Shown here piece by piece: positions 19,635 to 28,127 of a stretch of DNA of 37,251 nt. A program made the position numbers and the translations under genes. This DNA is from Phycisphaerales bacterium. Its GTDB lineage: Bacteria; Planctomycetota; Phycisphaerae; Tepidisphaerales; Tepidisphaeraceae. The notes beneath the pieces are model-generated. The model had not been told where the DNA came from. It made no database searches and worked only from the letters and a program-made list of their open reading frames with translations. Position 1 is the first letter of the stretch; each line of letters begins with the position of its first letter. The DNA lies in contig JAQGHP010000183.1 in the NCBI GenBank assembly GCA_028288775.1, forward strand, positions 1 through 37,251, written 5' to 3'.

Positions 19635-20345
19635 ATGCCTCGACCCACCATCGGCATCACGATCGATTCGAGCGACAAGCCCAACCATTACGAGTCGCCG
19701 ATGGCCTACGCCACGGCTGTCGAGAAGGCAGGCGGCCTCCCGCTCCTGCTACCATACCGCACCGATCTCTCACTGATCCCACAGCTCGTTAACCTGCTCG
19801 ATGGCGTGCTCTTCAGCGGCGGCAACGACCTCGACCCCGTCCTCTATGGCGAAACCTATCACCCAAAAGCAGAACCAATTGACCCCGCCCGCCAGCGCTT
19901 CGAACTGGCGCTCATGGCCGAAGTCGAAGCCCGCCGCATGCCGGCCCTGGGCATCTGCCTGGGCTCACAGCTCATGAACGTCTACCGCGGCGGCAGCCTC
20001 ACGCAGTTCCTCCCCGATGTCCCCCGCGACGCCGCGATCGAACATCGCAAACTCGATGACGTGGTGCGGCGACACCCCATCCATCTCGATAGCGACACCG
20101 TCGCCGTGCAGGCGATCGGAAATACTGACATCGACGCCAACAGCAGCCACAAACAAGCCGTGAATCGCGTCGGCAAAGGCCTGCGCATCATCGGCACGTC
20201 CCCCGACGGCGTCATCGAAGGGATCGAAGATCCCTCGCTCCCGCTCTTCCTCGGCGTGCAATGGCACCCCGAGCGTCTCTCCGACGAGGCCGACCATCTC
20301 GCGCTCTTCCGGTTGCTCGTCGATAAAGCCACGGCGAATCGCTGA
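19635..20345 (+). CDS. Gamma-glutamyl-gamma-aminobutyrate hydrolase family (peptidase C26)
   Basis: PTIGITIDSSDKPNHYESPMAYATAVEKAGGLPLLLPY, DGVLFSGGNDLDPVLYGE, LGICLGSQLMNVYRGGSLTQFLPD, GVQWHPERL. Confidence 0.93.
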   Translation: MPRPTIGITIDSSDKPNHYESPMAYATAVEKAGGLPLLLPYRTDLSLIPQLVNLLDGVLFSGGNDLDPVLYGETYHPKAEPIDPARQRFELALMAEVEARRMPALGICLGSQLMNVYRGGSLTQFLPDVPRDAAIEHRKLDDVVRRHPIHLDSDTVAVQAIGNTDIDANSSHKQAVNRVGKGLRIIGTSPDGVIEGIEDPSLPLFLGVQWHPERLSDEADHLALFRLLVDKATANR

Positions 20346-20396
20346 GCAGCTATTTGCTGGGGTAGCCGCCGAGATCAGGTACACTCCCGCAATACC

Positions 20397-21164
20397 GTGG
20401 ACTCCCTCACTGTTGAAAAAACGGTTTACAGGCCCGTCACGTGCGAGCGATGCGGGTGCGCATACGGATATCATCTCACGGCAAAAGCAACGGGCACAAT
20501 CAGACAACCCGGTGGCATGGCCGGAAAATTGAAAAGGTTGATCGAGCGGGACGTTCACGATCAAAATCTCCGGGACGCGGCGTATGGTGCAGCTTATCGC
20601 AAACTGGCCGAACATCGATCCGTCGCATGCCCGAAATGTCGCTGGTATCAGCGGAAAATGTCGCGGGCATACGGAATGCGCCGGCTGGTTTGGATGTACT
20701 ACTGCGGCATCGGGCTCCTGGCCTTGGCGGGTGCCGCCGTTTATGTGATGTTCATGTTCCAAGATAGCAAAGCAGTGGACCGCGAGCAGGTTAAGATTTG
20801 GTGGGACTGCGCCATGGCGGCGCCCACTCTGGCAGTGGCCGGCGGCACCCTGCTTTATGTCCGCAAGGTCTGCGCCGGCCGCTACGATCTGAACACGAAC
20901 TACCCCAACCACATAGCGCCCCTTACCGGCGAGCCGGATGCGATTGTCTGTCGCCCGCCGAATCCCTACTTCAACGACGGCATTGATGACGACAAGAGCG
21001 GCTGGTTCGCGGCACGCGACGGTAAACGATCCGGCCCCTTTTCGTGGAACCAGTTGTACGACCTCGCCTTCGCCGGAAAACTCCGCCGGCAGGATCACGT
21101 CATTCCCCCAGACGCCGCGGCGTGGGTTGAGGCGTGGACTATTTCAGAATTGGGAATCAAATAA
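20397..21164 (+). CDS. Membrane protein with N-terminal CxxC pairs and C-terminal GYF_2-like domain (GTG start)
   Basis: TCERCGCAYGY...ACPKCRWYQ, two TM segments, C-terminal GWFAARDGKRSGPFSWNQLYDLAFAGKLRRQDHVIPPDAAAWVEAWTI. Confidence 0.6.
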   Translation: MDSLTVEKTVYRPVTCERCGCAYGYHLTAKATGTIRQPGGMAGKLKRLIERDVHDQNLRDAAYGAAYRKLAEHRSVACPKCRWYQRKMSRAYGMRRLVWMYYCGIGLLALAGAAVYVMFMFQDSKAVDREQVKIWWDCAMAAPTLAVAGGTLLYVRKVCAGRYDLNTNYPNHIAPLTGEPDAIVCRPPNPYFNDGIDDDKSGWFAARDGKRSGPFSWNQLYDLAFAGKLRRQDHVIPPDAAAWVEAWTISELGIK

Positions 21165-21302
21165 CTTCAACGGCGCCGTAAGCACCCTGGCATCAATTTC
21201 CGCCGGCATGAACCTCGCCCTCGCGCTCGCCTCCGACGGAATGACTGTAATCGCAATGGGATCGGGCACAGGCGATAAGTAACTCGGCGAGAAGCGTTCG
21301 AT

Positions 21303-21590
21303 TCACCGCCCGCGCGTGACGAAGAATCCAAGCATCGTCCCCATGGCGCACAGCGCCGCCGATGCGACCGCGGCGGGCCACGCCTCCTGATTATTCACAA
21401 CACACGCGAGGAAAATGAACACCGACGCCGCTCCCACCAGCAGCGTGATCAAGACCGTCGCGGCGGGCGCGCCAATCTTCTTATCCGCTAGCGCCGGCGT
21501 CGCGTAAGGCAGCGTTATCGGCTCGGCCGGCACACCGGACACTGTCGGGAACGGTGACTTCATCACGTCGATCGAATTCGGTTCAGCCAT
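21303..21590 (-). CDS. Small two-TM hypothetical protein
   Basis: MAEPNSIDVMKSPFPTV...APAATVLITLLVGAASVFIFLACVVNNQEAWPAAVASAALCAMGTMLGFFVTRGR. Confidence 0.45.
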   Translation of the reverse strand: MAEPNSIDVMKSPFPTVSGVPAEPITLPYATPALADKKIGAPAATVLITLLVGAASVFIFLACVVNNQEAWPAAVASAALCAMGTMLGFFVTRGR

Positions 21591-21650
21591 GCGCCGTCTT
21601 ATACCGCGCTCGGTTTCGCAACTCCCATTAATTCGTCTACACTCGGGATC

Positions 21651-22733
21651 GTGCGCCGAATTCTCCTGCTGATTACAGACCTGCAAATCGGCGGCACGCC
21701 CACTGTCGTGCGCGAGTTAGCCATCCGCCTGCGGGCCGCGTCCGATGCGCACGTAGAAGTCGCCTGCCTGTCGCCCTGGGGCCCGGTCGCCGACCAACTG
21801 AAAGAGGCGGGCGTCACAGTTACCCCTCTCGACGCCCGCGGCGTCTTCGACCTACCCCGTGTTGTCCGGCGTCTCGTGAAGCTCATCGCTTCGCACCGCA
21901 TCGACACCGTTTTCAGCTTCCTGCTCCACGCCAACGCGGTTGCCGCGACGGCGGGGCGGTTCTGCCACGACGTCCGCTGGCTGCAATCGATCCAAACCAC
22001 CCAGCCCAACCCCCGCTGGCATTGGCGCGTGCAGGCGATCGTGCAGCGTGCCGCCGAGCGGATCGTCGTGCCTTCCGAATCCGTCGCGCAGATTTCCCGC
22101 GACCGGGCGGGCATCCCGCCGGAGAAAATCATTGTCATCCCCAACGCCGTGGATATTCCCTCCCATCACGTTTCACGTTTCACGTTTCATTCCACCACGT
22201 TTCATCCCGTCACGTTTCAGATCGGCTTCCTCGGCCGCCTCGATCCCATCAAGCGTGTCCCTGATCTGGTAGAAGCCGCCGCGATCCTCGGCCCCCGCGT
22301 TCACCTGCACATTTTCGGCGACGGCCCCGAACGCCCGCACATTGAGCGGACAATGGCACGGCTCGGCATTGCTAACCGCGTCACGCTACACGGCGCGGTG
22401 TCCCGGCCACAGGACGCGCTGGAGAAACTCGATCTGCTCGTGCTCCCATCGGAAGCAGAGGGGTTCGGCCTCGTGCTCATCGAGGCGATGGCCGCGGGTG
22501 TGCCGGTTGTGGCGACGGATGTGCCGGGAATCCGCGACGTGGTACGAAATCGCGAGACGGGAATTCTCGTCCCGGTCGCGTCGCCGAGAGAGCTTGCCGG
22601 TGCCATCGGCGCGCTACTCGATGACTCTGCCCAACGGGAGAAAATGATCGCCCGCGCCCGGGAAGATGTCGTGGAGCTGTTCTCATGGGAGCGAGTCCTG
22701 CCGCGATATCGCGCGCTGTTGGGGATTACCTGA
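21651..22733 (+). CDS. GT4-family glycosyltransferase
   Basis: IGFLGRLDPIKRVPDLVEAAAIL, HIFGDGPERPHIE, LDLLVLPSEAEGFGLVLIEAMAAGVPVVATDVPGIRDVV. Confidence 0.93.
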   Translation: MRRILLLITDLQIGGTPTVVRELAIRLRAASDAHVEVACLSPWGPVADQLKEAGVTVTPLDARGVFDLPRVVRRLVKLIASHRIDTVFSFLLHANAVAATAGRFCHDVRWLQSIQTTQPNPRWHWRVQAIVQRAAERIVVPSESVAQISRDRAGIPPEKIIVIPNAVDIPSHHVSRFTFHSTTFHPVTFQIGFLGRLDPIKRVPDLVEAAAILGPRVHLHIFGDGPERPHIERTMARLGIANRVTLHGAVSRPQDALEKLDLLVLPSEAEGFGLVLIEAMAAGVPVVATDVPGIRDVVRNRETGILVPVASPRELAGAIGALLDDSAQREKMIARAREDVVELFSWERVLPRYRALLGIT

Positions 22734-22859
22734 TTTCGCCTGCCCCGCATGGCGCGGTCGGCACCGATTCCGTTGAAATGGCGCTCGATTATGGCTCGGG
22801 GCGGCCTAGAGGTTTTCAGAGTCGGGGCGTGCGCCCCGGCCGGGCCGGAGGCCCGCTCC

Positions 22860-23094
22860 GGTCCCCTCTCCCTCGTACTCGGGGGAGAGGGATAGGGTGA
22901 GGGGCGAAGCGCCCGAGTTGCGCCGAAATTCCGCACCACGTAGGGTGGGCGTGCTCGCCCACCGTTCGTCGGCCGCTGAGTGTCAAACGGTGGGCGAGTA
23001 CGCCCACCCTACATGGCCCTCCTGCGAATTACACAACATCACGCTCGGCCCCTCACCCCAACCGTCTCCCCCGTGTACGAGGGAGAGGGAGAAA
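22860..23094. repeat. Nested composite palindromic element
   Basis: Outer imperfect inverted repeats CCCTCTCCCTCGTACTCGGGGGAGAGGG (22862-22904 versus 23049-23092); inner arms 22940-22966 / 22986-23012 (27 nt, 1 mismatch). Confidence 0.85.
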
Positions 23095-23282
23095 AGCCGG
23101 AGCAAAGCTGCGACCGGGCCGGCACGGCCTGGCTCCGAAACTAACAAACAAATTGGAATGGTTGGACCACTACGAATTGCCGCCACCATCCCTCGAAGCG
23201 CTGCCGCGAATATCTTGCACCCGCGCCGCAACGAAACGTCGATCCTCCTTCCCCGCGTACGCGGCGCTGGTATGGTGCTGCC

Positions 23283-24149
23283 ATGCGTTTTCAATTCGTT
23301 GAATCGCTCGAATCCCGCCAAATGCTCTCGGCCAACGCCGGCATGAAAAGCCCAAAGGCGGTAACGACACCGCCGCACTATGACCATGTCGTCGTCGTAA
23401 TCGAAGAAAACCACTCATACGGCGAAATACTCGGCAAGTCCGCGCACGCAACATTGGCCGCGCTACGCGACCCGACGATTCGTGCGCTGGCGTCCGCCGG
23501 AGCGAGTTTCACGAACAGCCACGCGATCACGCATCCCAGTGAGCCCAACTACCTCGCGCTCTTTTCAGGCTCCGCGCAGGGCGTGGCGTCCGACGTCGTC
23601 CCTATAGAGCTTATCACCGCCCCGAGCCTGGCCGGCGAACTTCTGGCGGCGGGGCGGACGTTCGCCTCCTACTCGCAAGGCCTGCCTTCCGCCGGCTTTC
23701 AGGGCGACGGGAGCGGCAACTACGTCCGCCGACATGCGCCCTGGAGCCAGTTCGCCGATGTCCCGCCCGCAGACAATCTGCCCTTTTCCGCCTTCCCGCG
23801 CAATTTCAAACAATTGCCGACCGTATCGTTCGTCGCCCCAGACCTTCAACACGACATGCACGATGGCACCATCGCCGCCGGTGATGCCTGGCTGCGGCAA
23901 AACCTGATCCGCTATGCGCACTGGGCGCGGTCGCACAACAGCCTTCTGATCGTGACATGGGACGAGGACGACGGCTCGGCGACGAATCAAGTCCCGACAA
24001 TCTTCTTTGGTGCGCACGTCCGCGCGGGGAAGTACGCCCAGCCAATAGACCACTACAGCGTGCTGCGATCGATCGAGGACATGTACGCGCTCCCAGCCCT
24101 TGGCAACGCCGCGGGAGCCGCGCCGATTCTCAAGGTTTTTAAGCGCTAA
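23283..24149 (+). CDS. PF04185-type phosphoesterase (acid phosphatase / phospholipase C-like), LESRQMLS N-terminal motif
   Basis: LESRQMLSANAG; HYDHVVVVIEENHSYGEILG; THPSEPNYLALFSGSAQGV; LIVTWDEDDG; HYSVLRSIEDMYALP. Confidence 0.85.
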   Translation: MRFQFVESLESRQMLSANAGMKSPKAVTTPPHYDHVVVVIEENHSYGEILGKSAHATLAALRDPTIRALASAGASFTNSHAITHPSEPNYLALFSGSAQGVASDVVPIELITAPSLAGELLAAGRTFASYSQGLPSAGFQGDGSGNYVRRHAPWSQFADVPPADNLPFSAFPRNFKQLPTVSFVAPDLQHDMHDGTIAAGDAWLRQNLIRYAHWARSHNSLLIVTWDEDDGSATNQVPTIFFGAHVRAGKYAQPIDHYSVLRSIEDMYALPALGNAAGAAPILKVFKR

Positions 24150-24375
24150 ACTGTTTCGTGCGTTCAAACCGCGGGTGCCGGGCGTGCGGCGCGGAGTTCC
24201 TTACAATCACGCCGCGGCCAACGCAGTTTCGGTTTTGGGGATCCATGCGCTGGCTGATGAGGCCGCCAACAAACCACCTGGATTTCTCTTCTTCCGGCTG
24301 CGGCCGGCATGATCTATTTTCAACCCCCATGCAGGCTCCCGATTCGCATTCGCTAAGACTCTTGCCGGAATAATC

Positions 24376-25338
24376 ATGCGTCGCCTGATCGAGCGTTTCT
24401 TCGGTTCGCGTTCACGGAGTTCCACGTCGAAGCCTCCGCAGGTTGTGGAGTCTTTGGAAAGGCGGCGACTGCTTTCCGCCACGGCGTCCGCAACTCACCC
24501 GCGGGCGGCAGCCGCGCCGCCGCGGTATGACCATGTCGTCGTGGTCATCGAAGAGAACCACTCGTACAACCAGATCCTCGGGGCGTCGGAATGGCCGCCA
24601 TTGGCCTTTCCGACGGTCGTCTGGCCCTACCTCAATCAGCCACTGCCGATGCTGCTGGACCCGCAAATCCGCGGGCTGGCGTCGGGTGGAGCGAGTTTCA
24701 CCAACAGCCACGGAATCACACATCCCAGCGAACCCAACTATCTCGCGCTGTTTTCCGGCTCGACACAGGGCGTGACATCGGATGCCGTCCCGCGTCGGCC
24801 CTTCACCACGCCGAGCCTGGGCGGCGAGCTTCTGGCCGCCGGGGACACTTTCGCCTCCTATTCCCAAGGCCTGCCGCACGCCGGCTATCAGGGCGGCGAC
24901 ACCGGCAACTACGTCCGTCACCACGCGCCCTGGACGCAGTTCGCGGACGTGCCGCCGGCGACCAACCTGCCCTTCTCCTCGTTCCCGCGGAATTACAATA
25001 AACTCCCTACGGTGTCGTTCGTCGTCCCCGACCTCCTGCACGACATGCACAGCGGCACGGTCGCCGCGGCCGATCACTGGCTTCACCATAATTTGAGTAG
25101 CTATGCGCACTGGGCTCGATCGCACAACAGCCTGCTAATCGTGACGTGGGACGAGAATAACGGCGCGTCCGGGAACCAGATCCCGACGTTCTTCATCGGC
25201 GCGCACGTGCGCACGGGCAAGTACAATCAGTCGATCACCCATTACAACGTGCTGCGCACGATCGAAGACATGTACGGGCTGCCGCCGCTCGCCAACGCCG
25301 CGGGCGCGGCTCCGATCACGAACGTGTTTGCGGGGTGA
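24376..25338 (+). CDS. PF04185-type phosphoesterase, tandem paralog
   Basis: LERRRLLSATAS; YDHVVVVIEENHSYNQILG; THPSEPNYLALFSGSTQGV; LIVTWDENNG; HYNVLRTIEDMYGLP. Confidence 0.85.
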   Translation: MRRLIERFFGSRSRSSTSKPPQVVESLERRRLLSATASATHPRAAAAPPRYDHVVVVIEENHSYNQILGASEWPPLAFPTVVWPYLNQPLPMLLDPQIRGLASGGASFTNSHGITHPSEPNYLALFSGSTQGVTSDAVPRRPFTTPSLGGELLAAGDTFASYSQGLPHAGYQGGDTGNYVRHHAPWTQFADVPPATNLPFSSFPRNYNKLPTVSFVVPDLLHDMHSGTVAAADHWLHHNLSSYAHWARSHNSLLIVTWDENNGASGNQIPTFFIGAHVRTGKYNQSITHYNVLRTIEDMYGLPPLANAAGAAPITNVFAG

Positions 25339-26207
25339 GCGGCCGACGGGGCGCTTGCCGCGTGCGGCCGCTCGTGCCGCGCGTAGTTCTTCCAGAAGAA
25401 CGCCACGGTCAGCCCCACTCCGATCAGAAGGATGAGCCCCCGCAACTGGTCGGGCTTGATCTTCCGCGCCGCCGCCATGCCGAAAAATCCGCCGAAGGAT
25501 GACGCGACGGCCATGGGAATCGCATAATCCCACCGGATCGGCCCGAAGAGGAAAATGACCGCCGCGACTCCGTTGATCAACGTGGACAAAAGCACCTTCA
25601 GCGCGTTGGTCTGATTGAGGCTGTCGAGCCCCGCGAAGGAAAGGCCGGCCAGCATCAGCACGCCGATTCCCGCGCCGAAATACCCGCCGTAGACCGCGAC
25701 CACGAACTGAATGAGTCCGACGAAGATTGTCCAGCCGAGTGTGCGGTGGAGATGACCGTGGCCGCGTCCTGCCCAGCGCGCGATCGGCTTGCTGAAGGCA
25801 AAGAGTGTGGTCGCGAACGCCAGGAGCCAGGGGATCGCCAGTTCGAAGGAGCGATCGTCGGTGGTGAGTAGGATAACGGAGCCAAGCGTACCGCCAAGTA
25901 TGCTGATGAGAGAAAATGAAACCAGGATCCCGCGCGGGATAAGTTTGAACTCCCCCCACGCCGCCGCCACGGAGGCCGCCGACCCGGGCCAGAGGCCGTC
26001 GGTGCTGGTGATGTTGGCGATCCGGTCGGAAAGATGCGCGAAGCCCGTGAGCACGGGAAATGTCAAAAATGTTCCGCCCCCCGCGACGGCGTTCACCACC
26101 CCGGCGACGAACGCCGACAGCGTTACCCACAGCATGACCATCCACGACTCCTTCAACCCCGCCGCGAAACCTCTTGAAACCGCACTCCCTTGCAAAATCG
26201 CTGCCAT
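25242..26207 (-). CDS. TauE/SafE-family sulfite exporter-like permease
   Basis: AFVAGVVNAVAGGGTFLTFPVLTGFAHLSDRIANITSTDGLWPGSAASVAA; second repeat FVVAVYGGYFGAGIGVLMLAGLSFAGLDSLNQTNALKVLLSTLIN. Confidence 0.88.
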   Translation of the reverse strand: MAAILQGSAVSRGFAAGLKESWMVMLWVTLSAFVAGVVNAVAGGGTFLTFPVLTGFAHLSDRIANITSTDGLWPGSAASVAAAWGEFKLIPRGILVSFSLISILGGTLGSVILLTTDDRSFELAIPWLLAFATTLFAFSKPIARWAGRGHGHLHRTLGWTIFVGLIQFVVAVYGGYFGAGIGVLMLAGLSFAGLDSLNQTNALKVLLSTLINGVAAVIFLFGPIRWDYAIPMAVASSFGGFFGMAAARKIKPDQLRGLILLIGVGLTVAFFWKNYARHERPHAASAPSAAHPANTFVIGAAPAALASGGSPYMSSIVRSTL

Positions 26208-26353
26208 GGGCGAGGTGCCCGTGCCTTGGTACGCCGTTGCGGGTCGGCATCATACGATGTGACGCCCGGCGCTTGAAGATCGCCACCGCGCGGATAGATT
26301 CTCACTTAATAATCGTACACGTCCCGCCGTCCCGATCATGAGCGAGGTTCACG

Positions 26354-28084
26354 ATGCGCCGGATAATCGTCCTGCTGGTTGTAGGCTTGGTGTTGGCCGG
26401 CGCGCTCGGAGGCGCGTTCTTATTCCATCAGCATCAGATTCACAATGCGGAAGCCGACTTCAGGGCCCCGCACCCGGTCATTATACCGGTCGCCGAGCTG
26501 CCAGAGTTTTCCGGGGCAAAATGGGCCGTGAACCACGACGCCGCCCACGCCCGGCGCGTCGCCCGCCTGAGTACTCTCATTGGGCAACTGGACGATGAGA
26601 AGACGCGCAGCTCCGCTGCAGTCGCACTCGTCAATCTTCCAGGCGATGTGTTCTCCGAGTTGAAGGCGGCATCCCGTGGAGGGGCCGTGACCGGCGGCCC
26701 ACTGGCAGCCCTGGAAGGCGTGCTGCCCATGATTGAGCAACGGGCCGCTCGCGAGCGCCGCCGGCAGGATTCGCGCGAGAAACTCCTCCAAGCCGCCTCC
26801 GCCGCGTACAAGCAATACGGATCTCACGATCCCCGCTGGGAAGCCGCCGCGCTCGACGCGATGGCCGCTTACTTTCATGCGCCCCCGGCCTCCACGCGAA
26901 CAGTCGAAGAGGAAACCGCCATCAGCAAAGCTTTCGGCTGGGTATGCAATCACGTGGATTGCACCGACCCGCTCGTGCGGTCGATCCATGGAATGGTGGC
27001 GGCGGAATTCGGCGTCGACGAACCGGCGGCGGCCTTGGAAGAGTTCAAATGGGCCGCCACGAGCATGCCCCACAGCGACTACCCACGAGAGTGGAAAGCG
27101 TTCCCCGCATTTGCCTACGTCAGCTCTCTCCTGCCCGCTTCCCAAAGCAAGTCGTCGCGAGCCCTCCCCATCGATGACGCCCGGCTTGACGAATTCAGAA
27201 CGTCCTTCCCGGACCTCGCCGGCGCCCGGTTCATCGGCGCATCGGAAAAGTGCGACGCGGTCCTCACATATCTCGAACGCCGCGCCGAAACTCATGCTCA
27301 GACATTCAACCGCGAGCAGGAATTTAACCCTCTCTATTCCGCGCTCGACAAGGCCTACCACGGTGCGTTCGAACCGCTGGTGCTCAAGGGCAGATTTTAT
27401 GTCGATTTCGCCTGGGATGCCCGCGGCGGGGGCCTGGCCAATGACGTGGCCGAGGACGGCTGGAAACTGTTCTCAAAGCGCCTCGCAATCGCCGAGCAGA
27501 CGCTCACCAAAGCCTGGGAGATGAATCAGTCCGACCCCCGCGCGGCAACGATCATGATCACTGTCGCGATGGGCACAAGCGCGGAACGGCCACAAATGGA
27601 AAAGTGGTTTCACCGCGCCATGCAGGCCGACCCCGACAACCATGCAGCCTGCGAAGCCAAGCTTCTCTATCTTGATCCTCGTTGGAAAGGCAGTCTTCAG
27701 GAACTCGACGCCTTCAGCCGCGAATGTCGCGACACGCACAACTATATCGGCCGCATCGCACTCATGTACGTCCATGCGCAGCGAACCATCGCATGGGTCA
27801 CCGAGTCGCCCGCCAATTATCTGGGCGACCCGCATGTTTTTGATGACATCTGCCGCGTGTTTGAGGAATACCAAGCGACGCGAACGCCCGAGCCGGACGA
27901 TCTCGCCCTGTACGCGGGATTGACCGCTTGCGTCGGACATTGGGCTGACGCAAACCGAATCTTCCAATCCGTGCCGCCTCAGAACGGGCGAATCATTTAT
28001 TTGAGCCCAACCACAGGCCATCGGTACGAGGACTTGCGCACGGAGGCGGCGCGACTGGCCGCGGACCCCGCGAACGCTAAGTAG
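26354..28084 (+). CDS. Membrane-anchored hypothetical protein, helical-repeat-like
   Basis: N-terminal TM anchor RRIIVLLVVGLVLAGALGGAFLF; long coherent 576-aa frame; no family recognised with confidence. Confidence 0.65.
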   Translation: MRRIIVLLVVGLVLAGALGGAFLFHQHQIHNAEADFRAPHPVIIPVAELPEFSGAKWAVNHDAAHARRVARLSTLIGQLDDEKTRSSAAVALVNLPGDVFSELKAASRGGAVTGGPLAALEGVLPMIEQRAARERRRQDSREKLLQAASAAYKQYGSHDPRWEAAALDAMAAYFHAPPASTRTVEEETAISKAFGWVCNHVDCTDPLVRSIHGMVAAEFGVDEPAAALEEFKWAATSMPHSDYPREWKAFPAFAYVSSLLPASQSKSSRALPIDDARLDEFRTSFPDLAGARFIGASEKCDAVLTYLERRAETHAQTFNREQEFNPLYSALDKAYHGAFEPLVLKGRFYVDFAWDARGGGLANDVAEDGWKLFSKRLAIAEQTLTKAWEMNQSDPRAATIMITVAMGTSAERPQMEKWFHRAMQADPDNHAACEAKLLYLDPRWKGSLQELDAFSRECRDTHNYIGRIALMYVHAQRTIAWVTESPANYLGDPHVFDDICRVFEEYQATRTPEPDDLALYAGLTACVGHWADANRIFQSVPPQNGRIIYLSPTTGHRYEDLRTEAARLAADPANAK

Positions 28085-28127
28085 CAGCGAGGTTGCATTG
28101 CCCGCGGCGGTGGGCTACACCACTGGC

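Noticed and set aside
19965-21098. 377-aa minus-strand ORF opposite the C26 peptidase and GYF gene
   Set aside because: Spans two genes on the other strand, with no domain signature.
22860-23094. CRISPR array
   Set aside because: Repeats are inverted and unequal, without regular spacers; no cas-like genes in the window.
22897-23414. ORFs in the nested repeat (149 aa + and 143 aa -)
   Set aside because: Consist of translated palindromes (VGWAYSPTV, PSPQPSPPCTRE).
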